From Ponticaulis koreensis DSM 19734 (GTDB lineage: Bacteria; Pseudomonadota; Alphaproteobacteria; Caulobacterales; Hyphomonadaceae), in assembly GCF_000420665.1 (NCBI RefSeq), contig NZ_ATVJ01000001.1, positions 1,116,001 to 1,180,000 of the forward strand: a stretch of DNA of 64,000 bases, given 5' to 3'. The translations under genes and the position numbers were made by a program. The notes under the pieces are model-generated. The model was given only the letters and a program-made list of their open reading frames with translations, ran no database searches and had not been told where the DNA came from. Of the stretch, positions 1-8,143 are shown one piece after another. How positions within the stretch are numbered: position 1 is the stretch's first letter; each line of letters opens with the position of its first letter.

Positions 1-155
1 TTCTCCGGCGGCATTGGCATCGTGTTGCCCATTACCGTAACCGCACCTTCCTGCGTGAAGGACCATTGGCCCGGATTGAGCGCGATTTCTTCTGCGTGAG
101 CAGACGCGGCGCCGAGAAGGAAAACTGCGGCGAGGCCGGTCGACAAAAGCTTCAT
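1..155 (-). CDS. DUF3617-like secreted protein, N-terminal part only
   Basis: Only the first 51 codons are inside the window; the gene runs off the left edge. The ATG is at 153-155. The N-terminus (MKLLSTGLAA, then a hydrophobic run ending ASAHA before EEIALNPGQW) is a typical Sec signal peptide with an AxA cleavage site. The mature start, with NPGQWSFTQEG followed by MGNTMPMPPE, resembles the DUF3617 family of small periplasmic proteins, in which a G-x-W-E/S-x-T strand precedes a Met/Pro-rich stretch. The function of the family is unknown. The family call is by eye on a fragment and therefore moderate; export to the periplasm is well supported. Confidence 0.6.
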   Translation of the reverse strand, partial: MKLLSTGLAAVFLLGAASAHAEEIALNPGQWSFTQEGAVTVMGNTMPMPPE

Positions 156-226
156 GAGGATCCCCTTTTTGAAAGCGTCAGCCGCGACCCTAAGGGAAAC
201 GCCGGTAGAAAGATACCGGCGCGCTG

Positions 227-1762
227 CTATTCGTTTCCGTCGCGTGGCGCCGGATCAAAACCGGATGCGCGGAAGAGGGTAAAGCGACGCTCTTTCCCGC
301 CGCCAAGATCAATCACCAGCTCGCCTGTTTCTTCGAACGTGTCGAAGTCGCCTCGCAAGCGTTCCAGATGCGATGGGCGGAAATTCAGAACCAGAGCGTT
401 TTCAGCATCTGAATCAGAAATCGGTGTCTCTTCAGAGAAGCTCTGCGGAACGCCTGCAATCTGCCATGACCGCAGCGGAATATCGATCACGCCGTCGCGC
501 CCATAATAGTCGAGGCCGTGCCAGATTTCGCGTTCGTCCACGATGATGGATGTCGCGCCCATTTCGGTGGCGATGGCATTCACGCGCTCAATCGTTTCCG
601 GCCATGCGCGAACGCGCTTGAAGCCGTTTGCAAGACCAGCCTCATTGACCACGGCAGGTGGCGCAACAAGCGCGCCCAAATAAAAAAAGCCGAGTAGTAG
701 GTTGAAGCCGATGCCCGTCATCAGAATGGCGCGCAGGCGTCCGCTGCCGTGAACTGCCCACGCGCCGATCAGGATCGCAGCTGCCGGATAGGCGGTTGCG
801 GCCCAATTAGCGTGCGCGCGGCTGAGAAAAGCTTGAACCAGAATGATCAGCAAAGGCGGCAGCACAAAACCGAGAAGTAGTCTGGCGCGTGTGTCGCTGT
901 GCAGCTGTGTTCGTGACAGGGCAAACAGGATGAAGAAGGTTACAAGCAGGCCAAAGCTCACCGGGCCAAACACGCCAAACTGGTCAAAGAAGAAGGTGAA
1001 GAACTCGTCCGGATTGAACATGTCCCCGCCCCAGTTGGCGTTATCAGCAGTATGACCGATAGTTTTGAAGCCATTGCCAAGGCTCCAGAGGGCATGCGGG
1101 GTGAGGATAAGACCTGCAGCCAGCGCGGTGACGGCGCCGCGCGGCGAAAGAAGAGCGCGGCGGCTCGCCTGATCGAAGAGGAGCGCAAGCGCCAGACCGA
1201 TCAGGAAATAGACCATCGCGTATTTAGAGAGAAACCCAAGGCCAATTGCGATGCCGAGCAGGGCTGCGTTCGTCAGGTTCTGTTGGTCGCGCAGGCGTGT
1301 CAGCGCATAAAGGCCTGCACTCCAGAACATGAGAAGCGCAGCGTCCGTCGAAATGATCGTGGACGACAGCCAGACACCTGGCATGGTGAGATAAATGGCG
1401 GCAGCAAAGAATCCCTCCTTCTCTGACCAGAGGCGGCGCCCAGCCAGAAACAGGAATGTGCCGGTTGTCGCGTGGAGAAAGGGTGCAAGCAGGCGGATCG
1501 CCCATTCATCATGCCCGAAAATGCTCGTTGAAAGACCAATAATCCATGCGATCATCGGTGGTTTGGAATAATAACCCCAGTCAAACTCGGTCGACCAGCG
1601 CCAGTATTGTGCTTCATCGACACTCAGATTCAGCGTCGAAAACATCAGCGCAATCAAGCGGAGAAGCAGCAGTATAACGCTGAATATAATAAAGATTTTT
1701 TTCCAGTCAGTTTGCACTGACTTGTCTGCAGAAAACACGCTTTTCTCCGCTACCCGTGACAT
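227..1762 (-). CDS. GT39/ArnT-like membrane glycosyltransferase
   Basis: An integral membrane protein of about 511 residues with roughly 11-12 hydrophobic segments. After a first membrane segment at about residues 23-42 comes the acidic loop motif LSVDEAQYW (Asp49-Glu50), the catalytic DE of the PMT/ArnT (GT39/GT83) fold, followed by GYYSKPPMIAWI. Such enzymes move a sugar from a polyprenyl-phosphate donor to lipid A, protein or another envelope acceptor on the periplasmic side. The C-terminal 120 residues form a soluble periplasmic domain. I chose the ATG at 1760-1762; an in-frame TTG upstream at 1795 would add 11 residues, and neither has a strong Shine-Dalgarno. The acceptor cannot be read from the sequence. 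No partner gene sits beside it. Confidence 0.75.
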   Translation of the reverse strand: MSRVAEKSVFSADKSVQTDWKKIFIIFSVILLLLRLIALMFSTLNLSVDEAQYWRWSTEFDWGYYSKPPMIAWIIGLSTSIFGHDEWAIRLLAPFLHATTGTFLFLAGRRLWSEKEGFFAAAIYLTMPGVWLSSTIISTDAALLMFWSAGLYALTRLRDQQNLTNAALLGIAIGLGFLSKYAMVYFLIGLALALLFDQASRRALLSPRGAVTALAAGLILTPHALWSLGNGFKTIGHTADNANWGGDMFNPDEFFTFFFDQFGVFGPVSFGLLVTFFILFALSRTQLHSDTRARLLLGFVLPPLLIILVQAFLSRAHANWAATAYPAAAILIGAWAVHGSGRLRAILMTGIGFNLLLGFFYLGALVAPPAVVNEAGLANGFKRVRAWPETIERVNAIATEMGATSIIVDEREIWHGLDYYGRDGVIDIPLRSWQIAGVPQSFSEETPISDSDAENALVLNFRPSHLERLRGDFDTFEETGELVIDLGGGKERRFTLFRASGFDPAPRDGNE

Positions 1763-1874
1763 GGGTAATTTTTTGCGGGACACTGTGAAAATCAAGCTTG
1801 CATGGCAAGCCTAAAATGATTATTTCCGCCGCTCCATTACACCGGGGCCGCGAGGGTCCTGCAATACAAGGTTT

Positions 1875-2354
1875 ATGGCTATGGCATATGGAGTCCCGGT
1901 AGAGCCGGATCTAGAAGATAACGTCGAACAGGAGCTGGCCGCATCGGAACAGCGATCTGATGCGGCAGGCGAAGAAGAGCGTCTCGACTTTTTCATCAAA
2001 CGCGATGGTGTCGAGTTTGCTGGTACCCACCTGATCATCGATCTGTGGGATGTGTCCCGAATTGACGACCCAGCTCATATCGAAAATTCACTTTGTGACG
2101 CTGCCGTTCGTGCTGGCGCTACAATTCTCAGCTCAGACTTCCACGTCTTTACACCAAACAATGGTGTGTCCGGCGTGATCGTCCTGTCCGAGAGCCATAT
2201 CTCCATCCATACCTGGCCAGAGCGTAACTTTGCTGCGGTTGATGTGTTCATGTGCGGTGCCGCACAGCCACACCGAACGATCGAAGCGCTGAAAGAGGCT
2301 TTCAACCCGTCACGGGTTGGTCTGACAGAGCACCGCCGCGGTCTGACCGTCTAA
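1875..2354 (+). CDS. speD: SpeD-type pyruvoyl-dependent decarboxylase (S-adenosylmethionine decarboxylase proenzyme)
   Basis: A 159-residue member of the bacterial class 1b AdoMetDC family, which supplies aminopropyl groups for spermidine. The self-cleavage site is LSESHISIH: cleavage falls between Glu106 and Ser107, Ser107 becoming the pyruvoyl group. His112 and Cys127 (in DVFMCG) have the same spacing from the Ser (5 and 20 residues) as His68 and Cys83 of the Thermotoga enzyme. The core from GTHLIIDLWD onward is normal length, but about 45 acidic residues precede it, which is longer than usual. AGG lies 5 nt before the ATG. A strong terminator follows. No speE is nearby, while aguA and aguB are 4 kb downstream, so the true substrate (AdoMet, or arginine/ornithine as in neofunctionalised SpeD homologues) is open. 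Confidence 0.9.
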   Translation: MAMAYGVPVEPDLEDNVEQELAASEQRSDAAGEEERLDFFIKRDGVEFAGTHLIIDLWDVSRIDDPAHIENSLCDAAVRAGATILSSDFHVFTPNNGVSGVIVLSESHISIHTWPERNFAAVDVFMCGAAQPHRTIEALKEAFNPSRVGLTEHRRGLTV

Positions 2355-2409
2355 CGGACCGAAAAGACACGCGCAGAGTGTGACCAGAAATCAGCAGCCG
2401 CTGATTAAA

Positions 2410-2428
2410 AGTTAACATGTCGTTAACT
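2410..2428. promoter_or_regulatory. CtrA-like palindromic site (TTAA-N7-TTAA)
   Basis: The sequence reads AGTTAAC, five bases, GTTAACT: perfect 7-bp arms that contain TTAA-N7-TTAA (2412-2426), the consensus for the alphaproteobacterial cell-cycle regulator CtrA. It lies 55 nt after the speD stop and about 220 nt before the Oar-like receptor start, just upstream of the speD terminator. Recognition is by consensus only. Confidence 0.4.
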
Positions 2429-2432
2429 ATGA

Positions 2433-2464
2433 AGCCGGGCAGTCTTGCCCGGCTTTTATTTTTC
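2433..2464 (+). terminator. Rho-independent terminator of speD
   Basis: A 9-bp perfect stem AGCCGGGCA/TGCCCGGCT with loop GTCT (2433-2454) is followed by TTTATTTTT. It separates speD from the receptor gene. Confidence 0.9.
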
Positions 2465-2646
2465 CCGTTACACAGTTTTAGCGGCATGGGGGTGTGACCA
2501 TAAAGACGCAATTGGGAAAGTTATGCTGCAGCGCACACGCTTGTCACAAAAGCTTTGCAATCGCGTCATTTAAGCGTCATCAGTCGCCTTTAGAGGCCGC
2601 CAAACGTGTCACGCGGACTGCGTTGCGTGATCAACAGGGGAATCAC

Positions 2647-5600
2647 ATGTTTAACTGGAAAATGTTCAAAGGCGGTGTTGCTCTTGCTGCTCTGGCAGCT
2701 GCATCAGCCGTTCCTGCGTACGCGCAGGTCACCACGTCTACAATTCGTGGTACGATCACAACAGAAGCTGGCGCACCAGTTTCAGGCGCGGCGGTTATCG
2801 TCGTTCACGAGCCAACAGGTACAACGTCTTCAGCGCTGACGAGCACTGACGGTATCTACTCTGCGCGTAACCTGCGCGTTGGTGGTCCTTACACTGTCAC
2901 GATCTCAGGGGCTGACATCCGTACAACGGAAGTTACCGACATTTACCTGAACATCGATGAAACGCTCGACCTGAGCCTTCCGGTTTCTGAAGAGCGCACA
3001 CTCGACGCTGTTACAGTTACAGCGCCTGCAATTGCAGCTGGCTATCTCGACACAGGTATCTCTACAAACCTTGGTCTTGAAGAACTTGGCCGTGTTGTTT
3101 CTATCGACCGCGACATCGCTGACGCAGCTCAGCTCGACCCGTTCGCGTCTATCAATGTTCAGTCTGGTGGCGGTAAAGAGCTTTCCATCGCGGGTGCAAA
3201 CAACCGTTTCAACTCCCTTACGATTGACGGTATTGCGCTGAACGACCGCTTCGGTCTCAACTCTAACGGCTACCCGACACAACGTTCGCCAATCCCTTAC
3301 GACGCTATTGCGTCTCTGCAGGTTGAAACCGCACCGTACGACACACAGTTCAACGGCTTTACTGGCGGTACAATCAACGCTGTTACCCAGTCTGGTACTA
3401 ACGAATTCCACGGTTCCCTGAGCTACTTCACAACTGACGACAGCATGGCTGGCGACCGTATCGGTGACCGCGTTGTCAACCGTACATTCGATGAAGAAGG
3501 CTATGCTTTCACGCTCGGTGGTCCGATCATTGAAGATAAACTCTTCTTCTTTGTTGCTTACGAGCATTTTGAAGAGTCTGCAGCATTCCGACGCGGCCCA
3601 CAGGGTTCCGGCGCGCTGAACGAAGTCGACATCACAGCAGCCGAAGCTCAGCAAATTTCTCAGATTGCTCAGTCTGTATACGGCCTCGACACTGGTTCAT
3701 TCTCTGGCGTTCCGCCGGTTGAAGATGACAAAATCCTCGTCAACCTTGACTGGAACATCACTGACCAGCACCGTGCACGCCTGACATACATCAACACTGA
3801 TGGTGCTTCTATCGTCGAGCAGAACGGCAACAACTTCGTTCAGGGCGCTGACGTTGCATTCCCGTCTTCATGGTACAATCGTTCAGAAGTGATCGAATCG
3901 TGGATTGCTCACGTTTATTCTGACTGGACACCGAACTTCTCTACGGAGTTCAAATACGCGACAACGACACAGGCAACTGGCCAGGACTCACTCCTCGGTG
4001 CTGAGTTTCCACAAATCTCCATCGGTGGCCTCGGTTCACAGGGCGATTCTGTAATCGCATTTGGTCCTGACCGTTTCCGTCATGGTAACTCTCTTGACCA
4101 GGAATTCACTCAGTACAAAGCGCTCGCGACGTACATCTATGGTGACCATGCGTTCCAATTCGGTTTCGAGCGTGAAGAAGTCGACGTAAACAACCTGTTC
4201 GCTCAGAACTCTGAGGGTACTTACGGTTTCGCGACGATCGCGGACTTCCAGAACAACACACCGTTTGAAGTCACTTACAACAACGCGATCACAAACGACG
4301 AAAACGACCTCCGCGCGATCTGGGGTTACAACGTTAACTCTCTATACATTCAGGATGAGTGGAACGTTTCTCCAACGCTGACACTCCTCGGTGGTCTGCG
4401 TTACGACTGGTACGAATCTGAAGGTTCTATCCGCGAAAACGCTAACTTCCAGTCTCGCTATGGCTATACAAACACAACAGACCTTGACGGTCTGGATGTT
4501 CTCATGCCGCGCTTCGGCTTCACTTGGGATGCAATGGATAACCTCACCGTTCGCGGTGGTATCGGTCGCTTCTCTGGCGGTGCGCCAACTGTTTGGGTAT
4601 CTAACAGCTACTCCAACGATGGCGTTATCTCCGACGGTGTTGAAAGCGGTGACTTCACGGGTGTTACGCCATACCTGCCAACATCTCCGGATGCGGCAAC
4701 TGGCCAGTACATCCAGCCGGAATACCTTGCGGCACTTGCTTCTGGTGCGCCAGACGGCCAGGTGAACGCGCTTCACCCAGACTTCGAAATCCCGTCCACG
4801 CTGAAAGCGAACCTCGGTTTTGCTTACAATATTGACCTGGGCACATCTGAAGACTGGACGTTCTCGTTCGATGTTCTTTACAACGATTATGAGAACGCGC
4901 CTTACTGGACAGTTCCAAGCTGTACCGTAAATGGTACAGCCCCTGATGGTCGCAACACATACGATTGCCCCACATACGACATTGTCGTGAACAGCGCTGA
5001 CATTGGTGAGAGCTTGCTCTACGCTGTGTCTGTAGACAAAGAGTTCGACAACGGCTTCGATCTCTTCGCAAGCTACACACATCAGGATGTCGAAGACATT
5101 GGTGGCGGCACGTCTTCAACGGCAACGTCTAACTTCTCTGACTCTGCTCGCTTTGATTACATCACGCCGACAGCTGGTACATCAAACTTCCAGGTTGAGC
5201 ATCTGTTCAAACTGCGTCTGAGCTATGAGCGTGAGTTTGTTGAGAACTTCCCGACGACTGTCTCTATGTTCGCGACACGTCGTTCAGGACAGCCTTACTC
5301 TTATACTTTCTCAGAGAATAACAATTGTGTGTTCCAGGGCGGTGGTCGCTGCCGTATCGAAAGTGCGGTTGATGATGCGGGTCACCTTCTGTACGTCCCA
5401 TCAGGCCCATCCGATCCGCTGTTCTCTTCAGCGTCTTTCGGCGGTGATGCTGCGACTCAACAAGCGTTCTTCGATTACATCAACAGCTCCGAGCTTGCTC
5501 AGTACGCTGGTGGCATCGCAGAACGTAACGGTGACAACTCTCGCTGGTCTACAATCATCGACCTCCGTTTCGAGCAGGAATTCCCTGGCGTTCTCGACGG

Positions 5601-5877
5601 TCACCGTTCGTTCTTCTTTGTTGACATCGAGAACCTTGGTAACCTGCTGAATGACGATTGGGGCCGTATCTCTCGTACTGAGTATGAGTATGAGCGCGAC
5701 GTGGTTGTTGGTGCTATCGACAACGGCCAGTTTGTATACGGTACTGGCGTTGGTGCAGACGGAGTATTTGGCACTGCTGATGACGCAAACCTCGGTCTGG
5801 CAAGCAATATCAACAACCTTGAAGATCTGAACCAGTCTCTCTGGCAGATCCAGCTTGGTGCACGTTACGAGTTCTAA
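2647..5877 (+). CDS. Oar-like TonB-dependent outer-membrane receptor
   Basis: A protein of about 1076 residues. The start chosen is the ATG at 2647, preceded by AGGGG; the open frame begins 51 codons earlier but that stretch is not signal-like. A signal peptide ends with AYAQ, then a carboxypeptidase-regulatory-like domain (about residues 30-105, STIRGTITTEAGAPVSGAAV), a plug (about 120-270, with LTIDGIALNDRF and GGTINAVTQSGTN) and a long beta-barrel ending in the aromatic C-terminus ARYEF required for BAM insertion. This is the Oar/OmpA-related layout, usually importing large or unknown substrates using TonB energy. Codon use is strongly biased (CGT, GGT, ACA, TCT), unlike most neighbours, suggesting very high expression. 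A terminator follows. The substrate is unknown. Confidence 0.9.
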   Translation: MFNWKMFKGGVALAALAAASAVPAYAQVTTSTIRGTITTEAGAPVSGAAVIVVHEPTGTTSSALTSTDGIYSARNLRVGGPYTVTISGADIRTTEVTDIYLNIDETLDLSLPVSEERTLDAVTVTAPAIAAGYLDTGISTNLGLEELGRVVSIDRDIADAAQLDPFASINVQSGGGKELSIAGANNRFNSLTIDGIALNDRFGLNSNGYPTQRSPIPYDAIASLQVETAPYDTQFNGFTGGTINAVTQSGTNEFHGSLSYFTTDDSMAGDRIGDRVVNRTFDEEGYAFTLGGPIIEDKLFFFVAYEHFEESAAFRRGPQGSGALNEVDITAAEAQQISQIAQSVYGLDTGSFSGVPPVEDDKILVNLDWNITDQHRARLTYINTDGASIVEQNGNNFVQGADVAFPSSWYNRSEVIESWIAHVYSDWTPNFSTEFKYATTTQATGQDSLLGAEFPQISIGGLGSQGDSVIAFGPDRFRHGNSLDQEFTQYKALATYIYGDHAFQFGFEREEVDVNNLFAQNSEGTYGFATIADFQNNTPFEVTYNNAITNDENDLRAIWGYNVNSLYIQDEWNVSPTLTLLGGLRYDWYESEGSIRENANFQSRYGYTNTTDLDGLDVLMPRFGFTWDAMDNLTVRGGIGRFSGGAPTVWVSNSYSNDGVISDGVESGDFTGVTPYLPTSPDAATGQYIQPEYLAALASGAPDGQVNALHPDFEIPSTLKANLGFAYNIDLGTSEDWTFSFDVLYNDYENAPYWTVPSCTVNGTAPDGRNTYDCPTYDIVVNSADIGESLLYAVSVDKEFDNGFDLFASYTHQDVEDIGGGTSSTATSNFSDSARFDYITPTAGTSNFQVEHLFKLRLSYEREFVENFPTTVSMFATRRSGQPYSYTFSENNNCVFQGGGRCRIESAVDDAGHLLYVPSGPSDPLFSSASFGGDAATQQAFFDYINSSELAQYAGGIAERNGDNSRWSTIIDLRFEQEFPGVLDGHRSFFFVDIENLGNLLNDDWGRISRTEYEYERDVVVGAIDNGQFVYGTGVGADGVFGTADDANLGLASNINNLEDLNQSLWQIQLGARYEF

Positions 5878-5902
5878 GAACCCGTTTCGGATAAGAATTG
5901 AG

Positions 5903-5929
5903 AAAGAGCGGCTTCGGCCGCTCTTTTTT
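5903..5929 (+). terminator. Rho-independent terminator of the Oar-like receptor
   Basis: Ten-base-pair stem AAAGAGCGGC/GCCGCTCTTT with a TTCG tetraloop, running into six T residues. One of the clearest terminators in the window. Confidence 0.93.
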
Positions 5930-5935
5930 GTTTTG

Positions 5936-5978
5936 CTCTCGCGAAATTTCATTTCGCATAGAGCGCGCTCAAGGCTGT
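5936..5978 (+). repeat. Dispersed 43-nt hairpin element, copy A
   Basis: A stem-loop (CTCT, GCGAAAT, loop TTC, ATTTCGC, AT, AGAG) followed by the sequence GCGCTCAAGGCTGT. The same 43 nt, without any gap, occurs on the minus strand at 20732-20774. The last 24 nt differ at one base only, while the stem differs at paired positions so that pairing is kept. Both copies lie shortly after a gene's terminator in the gene's own direction. Further hairpins follow to about 6080. The remaining stretch up to aguA (6080-6204) shows nothing I recognise. Read in frame, the shared part gives RIERAQGC, with a synonymous difference, but I consider it non-coding. Confidence 0.6.
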
Positions 5979-6204
5979 CTTTCTTACAGAGGCCGAACGG
6001 CAGACGGGCGTATGCCCGCTCTCGCGGAGCCGCGGCGCGGCGTGAGCGCAAATTTTGCGAACGAAAGTTCGCGAGAAGAAACGAAATTACCACCCAAACG
6101 ACTGTGCAGGCGCAGGACGGTAAACGAAGTGCACAACGCGTCCGAGCACATACCGAACATGTAATTTCACTTGCGCTTGTAGCGTTTAGTGATATGTGCG
6201 CGAA

Positions 6205-7233
6205 ATGACTGAAATTATCCCGAAACTCCCGCCTGAATGGGCGCCACAAGAGCGTCTCCTGATCGGCTGGCCATCTCATCCAGCCCCGTGGGAAGAGCCT
6301 TTTGAGGCCGCCCGCGAGGAAGTTGCCTCTTTGGCAAAGCATCTCATCAATGCGGGCGAGAGCTATGTGGGCGAGGCGACAAAAATTGTGCTCGTTGTTG
6401 ACGGGCAGGTTGCTGAAGCGGCCGCGCGAAGAATGGTTCCGGGTGCTGAGATTATCAATTTGCCTTGCGGTGATACCTGGGTGAGGGATACCGCGCCGAT
6501 CTTTTCCCGTGATGGAGGCAAGCTCCACGCGCGCAGCTTCCGCTTCAATGGCTGGGGCGGCAAATACGTCTATCAGGGCGATTCAGAGCTTTCCGAGGCG
6601 CTGTCTGAACGCCTTGCTCACGATATGAAGCGTTTTGATTTCATCCTCGAAGGCGGCAGCGTGGATTTCGACGGGGCGGGCCACCTTCTGACAACGGAAG
6701 ACTGCCTGCTTAACGTGAACCGCAATAAAGGCTGGACGCGAGAGATCGCTGAAGCGCGCCTTAAAGATGCGTTCGGCGTTGAGCATATTATCTGGCTGAA
6801 AGATGGTCTTCTGAACGACCATACAGACAGCCATGTAGACAACATTGCGCGCTTTGTGGCGCCGGGCCACGCGCTCTGTCAGGCGCCGCAGCCGGATGAT
6901 CCGCATGCGGAGCGCCTTAAAGCTGTAGAGACTGATTTGCGAAACTGGCGCGGCGCGAATGGTGAAGCGCTGACCGTCACAACAATTCCGTCTCCGGGCC
7001 GTGTGCTCGATGATGAGGGAGGCGTGATGCCGGCCAGCCATATGAATTTTGTGATCACCAATCAGGCTGTTATTGTGCCGATATATAATGATCGCGGTTA
7101 TGACGCCGTTGAGGCGCTGAAGCCATTCTTCCCCGGCCGTGAGGTGATCGCCTCTTCTGCGCAGGCGATTTTGACGGGCGGCGGCGCGTTTCACTGCATT
7201 TCTCAGCAAATTCCTGCTGTTTCAAAGGGTTAA
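6205..7233 (+). CDS. aguA: Agmatine deiminase (agmatine iminohydrolase)
   Basis: A 342-residue member of the peptidyl-arginine-deiminase-like family that converts agmatine to N-carbamoylputrescine and ammonia. All landmarks are present: DTWVRDTAP (90-98), the Glu-Gly-Gly of ILEGGSVDFDG (Glu149), DSHVDN (His210) and the catalytic Cys331 in GGGAFHCISQQIP close to the C-terminus. Length is normal for the family. I chose the ATG at 6205; a GTG three codons earlier (6196) is possible. The next gene, aguB, starts 3 nt after the stop, so both are one operon performing two consecutive steps to putrescine. A cytoplasmic enzyme. The source of its agmatine is not obvious in the window, as no speA-type arginine decarboxylase is present. 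Confidence 0.95.
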   Translation: MTEIIPKLPPEWAPQERLLIGWPSHPAPWEEPFEAAREEVASLAKHLINAGESYVGEATKIVLVVDGQVAEAAARRMVPGAEIINLPCGDTWVRDTAPIFSRDGGKLHARSFRFNGWGGKYVYQGDSELSEALSERLAHDMKRFDFILEGGSVDFDGAGHLLTTEDCLLNVNRNKGWTREIAEARLKDAFGVEHIIWLKDGLLNDHTDSHVDNIARFVAPGHALCQAPQPDDPHAERLKAVETDLRNWRGANGEALTVTTIPSPGRVLDDEGGVMPASHMNFVITNQAVIVPIYNDRGYDAVEALKPFFPGREVIASSAQAILTGGGAFHCISQQIPAVSKG

Positions 7234-7236
7234 TAA

Positions 7237-8079
7237 ATGTCGGTTGTAAAGCTTGGTGTCGTTCAGTGTGAGCTTGGTGGCTCGCTGGAGACCAATCTGG
7301 AAACTTTGACCGGGCATATCCGTGAAGCGTCCGGTCAGGGTGCGCAGATTATTCTGACACCAGAACTCATCGAAGGGCCTTATTTTTGCAAGACGCAGGA
7401 AGAGGAGCGTTTTGATCTGGCGCGTCCAATCATTACCCATCCGGCCGTTGCGCATTATCAGGCGCTGGCGAAAGAGCTGGATGTCGTACTGCCGCTATCA
7501 GTATTCGAACGCGATGGTCCGCATACATACAATACGCTGGTTATGATCGACGCCGGCGGCGAGAAAATGGGTATTTATCGTAAAAGCCATATTCCGGACG
7601 GCCCGGGCTATCAGGAGAAGTTTTACTTCCGTCCTGGCGATACCGGTTTCAAAGTCTGGGATACCAAATACGCTAAACTCGGTGTTGGCGTATGCTGGGA
7701 TCAATGGTTTCCGGAAGCGGCCCGTATCATGGCGCTCAAGGGTGCTGAGATCCTGCTCTATCCAACGGCTATCGGGTCTGAGCCGCATAATCCGGCGCTC
7801 GATACGGCCAAACGCTGGCAGCGCGCAATGCAGGGTCATGCAGTTTCTAACTGCATGCCAGTCGCGGCGGCAAACCGGATTGGCGTGGAAGAAGGCCAGC
7901 TTTTCTATGGAAGCTCCTTCATTGCGGATCAGGCCGGCGAGATGATTATCGAAGCGGGTAAGGTTGAAGAAGTGGTTTTAATGGCAGAACTCGATCTGGA
8001 GTTTCTTCAGCGTGACCGGTCGGCATGGGGTTTTTTCCGTGACCGGCGACCGGAGCTCTATGGCGACCTTCTGAAATAG
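7237..8079 (+). CDS. aguB: N-carbamoylputrescine amidase
   Basis: A 280-residue nitrilase-superfamily enzyme that hydrolyses N-carbamoylputrescine to putrescine, CO2 and ammonia. The catalytic triad is visible: Glu43 in TPELIEGPYF, Lys116 in YRKSHIPDGPGY and Cys153 in GVGVCWDQWFPEAAR. YRKSHIPDGPGYQEKFYF is characteristic of the carbamoylputrescine branch of the superfamily. Its ATG follows the aguA stop directly (TAA TAA ATG), so the two are translated together. A terminator shared with the convergent phasin-like gene closes the operon. Its product putrescine is also the product of the ornithine decarboxylase-like gene at 10.3-11.5 kb, giving two routes in one neighbourhood. Confidence 0.95.
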   Translation: MSVVKLGVVQCELGGSLETNLETLTGHIREASGQGAQIILTPELIEGPYFCKTQEEERFDLARPIITHPAVAHYQALAKELDVVLPLSVFERDGPHTYNTLVMIDAGGEKMGIYRKSHIPDGPGYQEKFYFRPGDTGFKVWDTKYAKLGVGVCWDQWFPEAARIMALKGAEILLYPTAIGSEPHNPALDTAKRWQRAMQGHAVSNCMPVAAANRIGVEEGQLFYGSSFIADQAGEMIIEAGKVEEVVLMAELDLEFLQRDRSAWGFFRDRRPELYGDLLK

Positions 8080-8084
8080 GGCAT

Positions 8085-8126
8085 TAAAAAAGCTCCCGGA
8101 CCTGAGGTCGGGAGCTTTTCGTTTTT
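8085..8126. terminator. Bidirectional terminator between aguB and the phasin-like gene
   Basis: The stem AAAAGCTCCCG(G)ACCT / AGGTCGGGAGCTTTT has one bulged G and is flanked by A residues on the left and T-rich sequence on the right, so it can serve both convergent genes. Confidence 0.88.
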
Positions 8127-8143
8127 TAGGTCTGACTGTCTGA

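Noticed and set aside
2905-3654. Minus-strand frame of 249 codons inside the Oar-like receptor, and another at 4342-5082
   Set aside because: Val/Cys/Arg-rich shadows of the receptor gene with no start signals.
5855-6208. Plus-strand frame covering the hairpin element after the Oar-like receptor
   Set aside because: It starts inside the receptor gene or its terminator; the shared RIERAQGC reading is better explained by the repeated hairpin element.
5428-6528. Minus-strand frame of 366 codons across the receptor end, its terminator and aguA
   Set aside because: It crosses two real genes and a clear terminator; no domain recognised.
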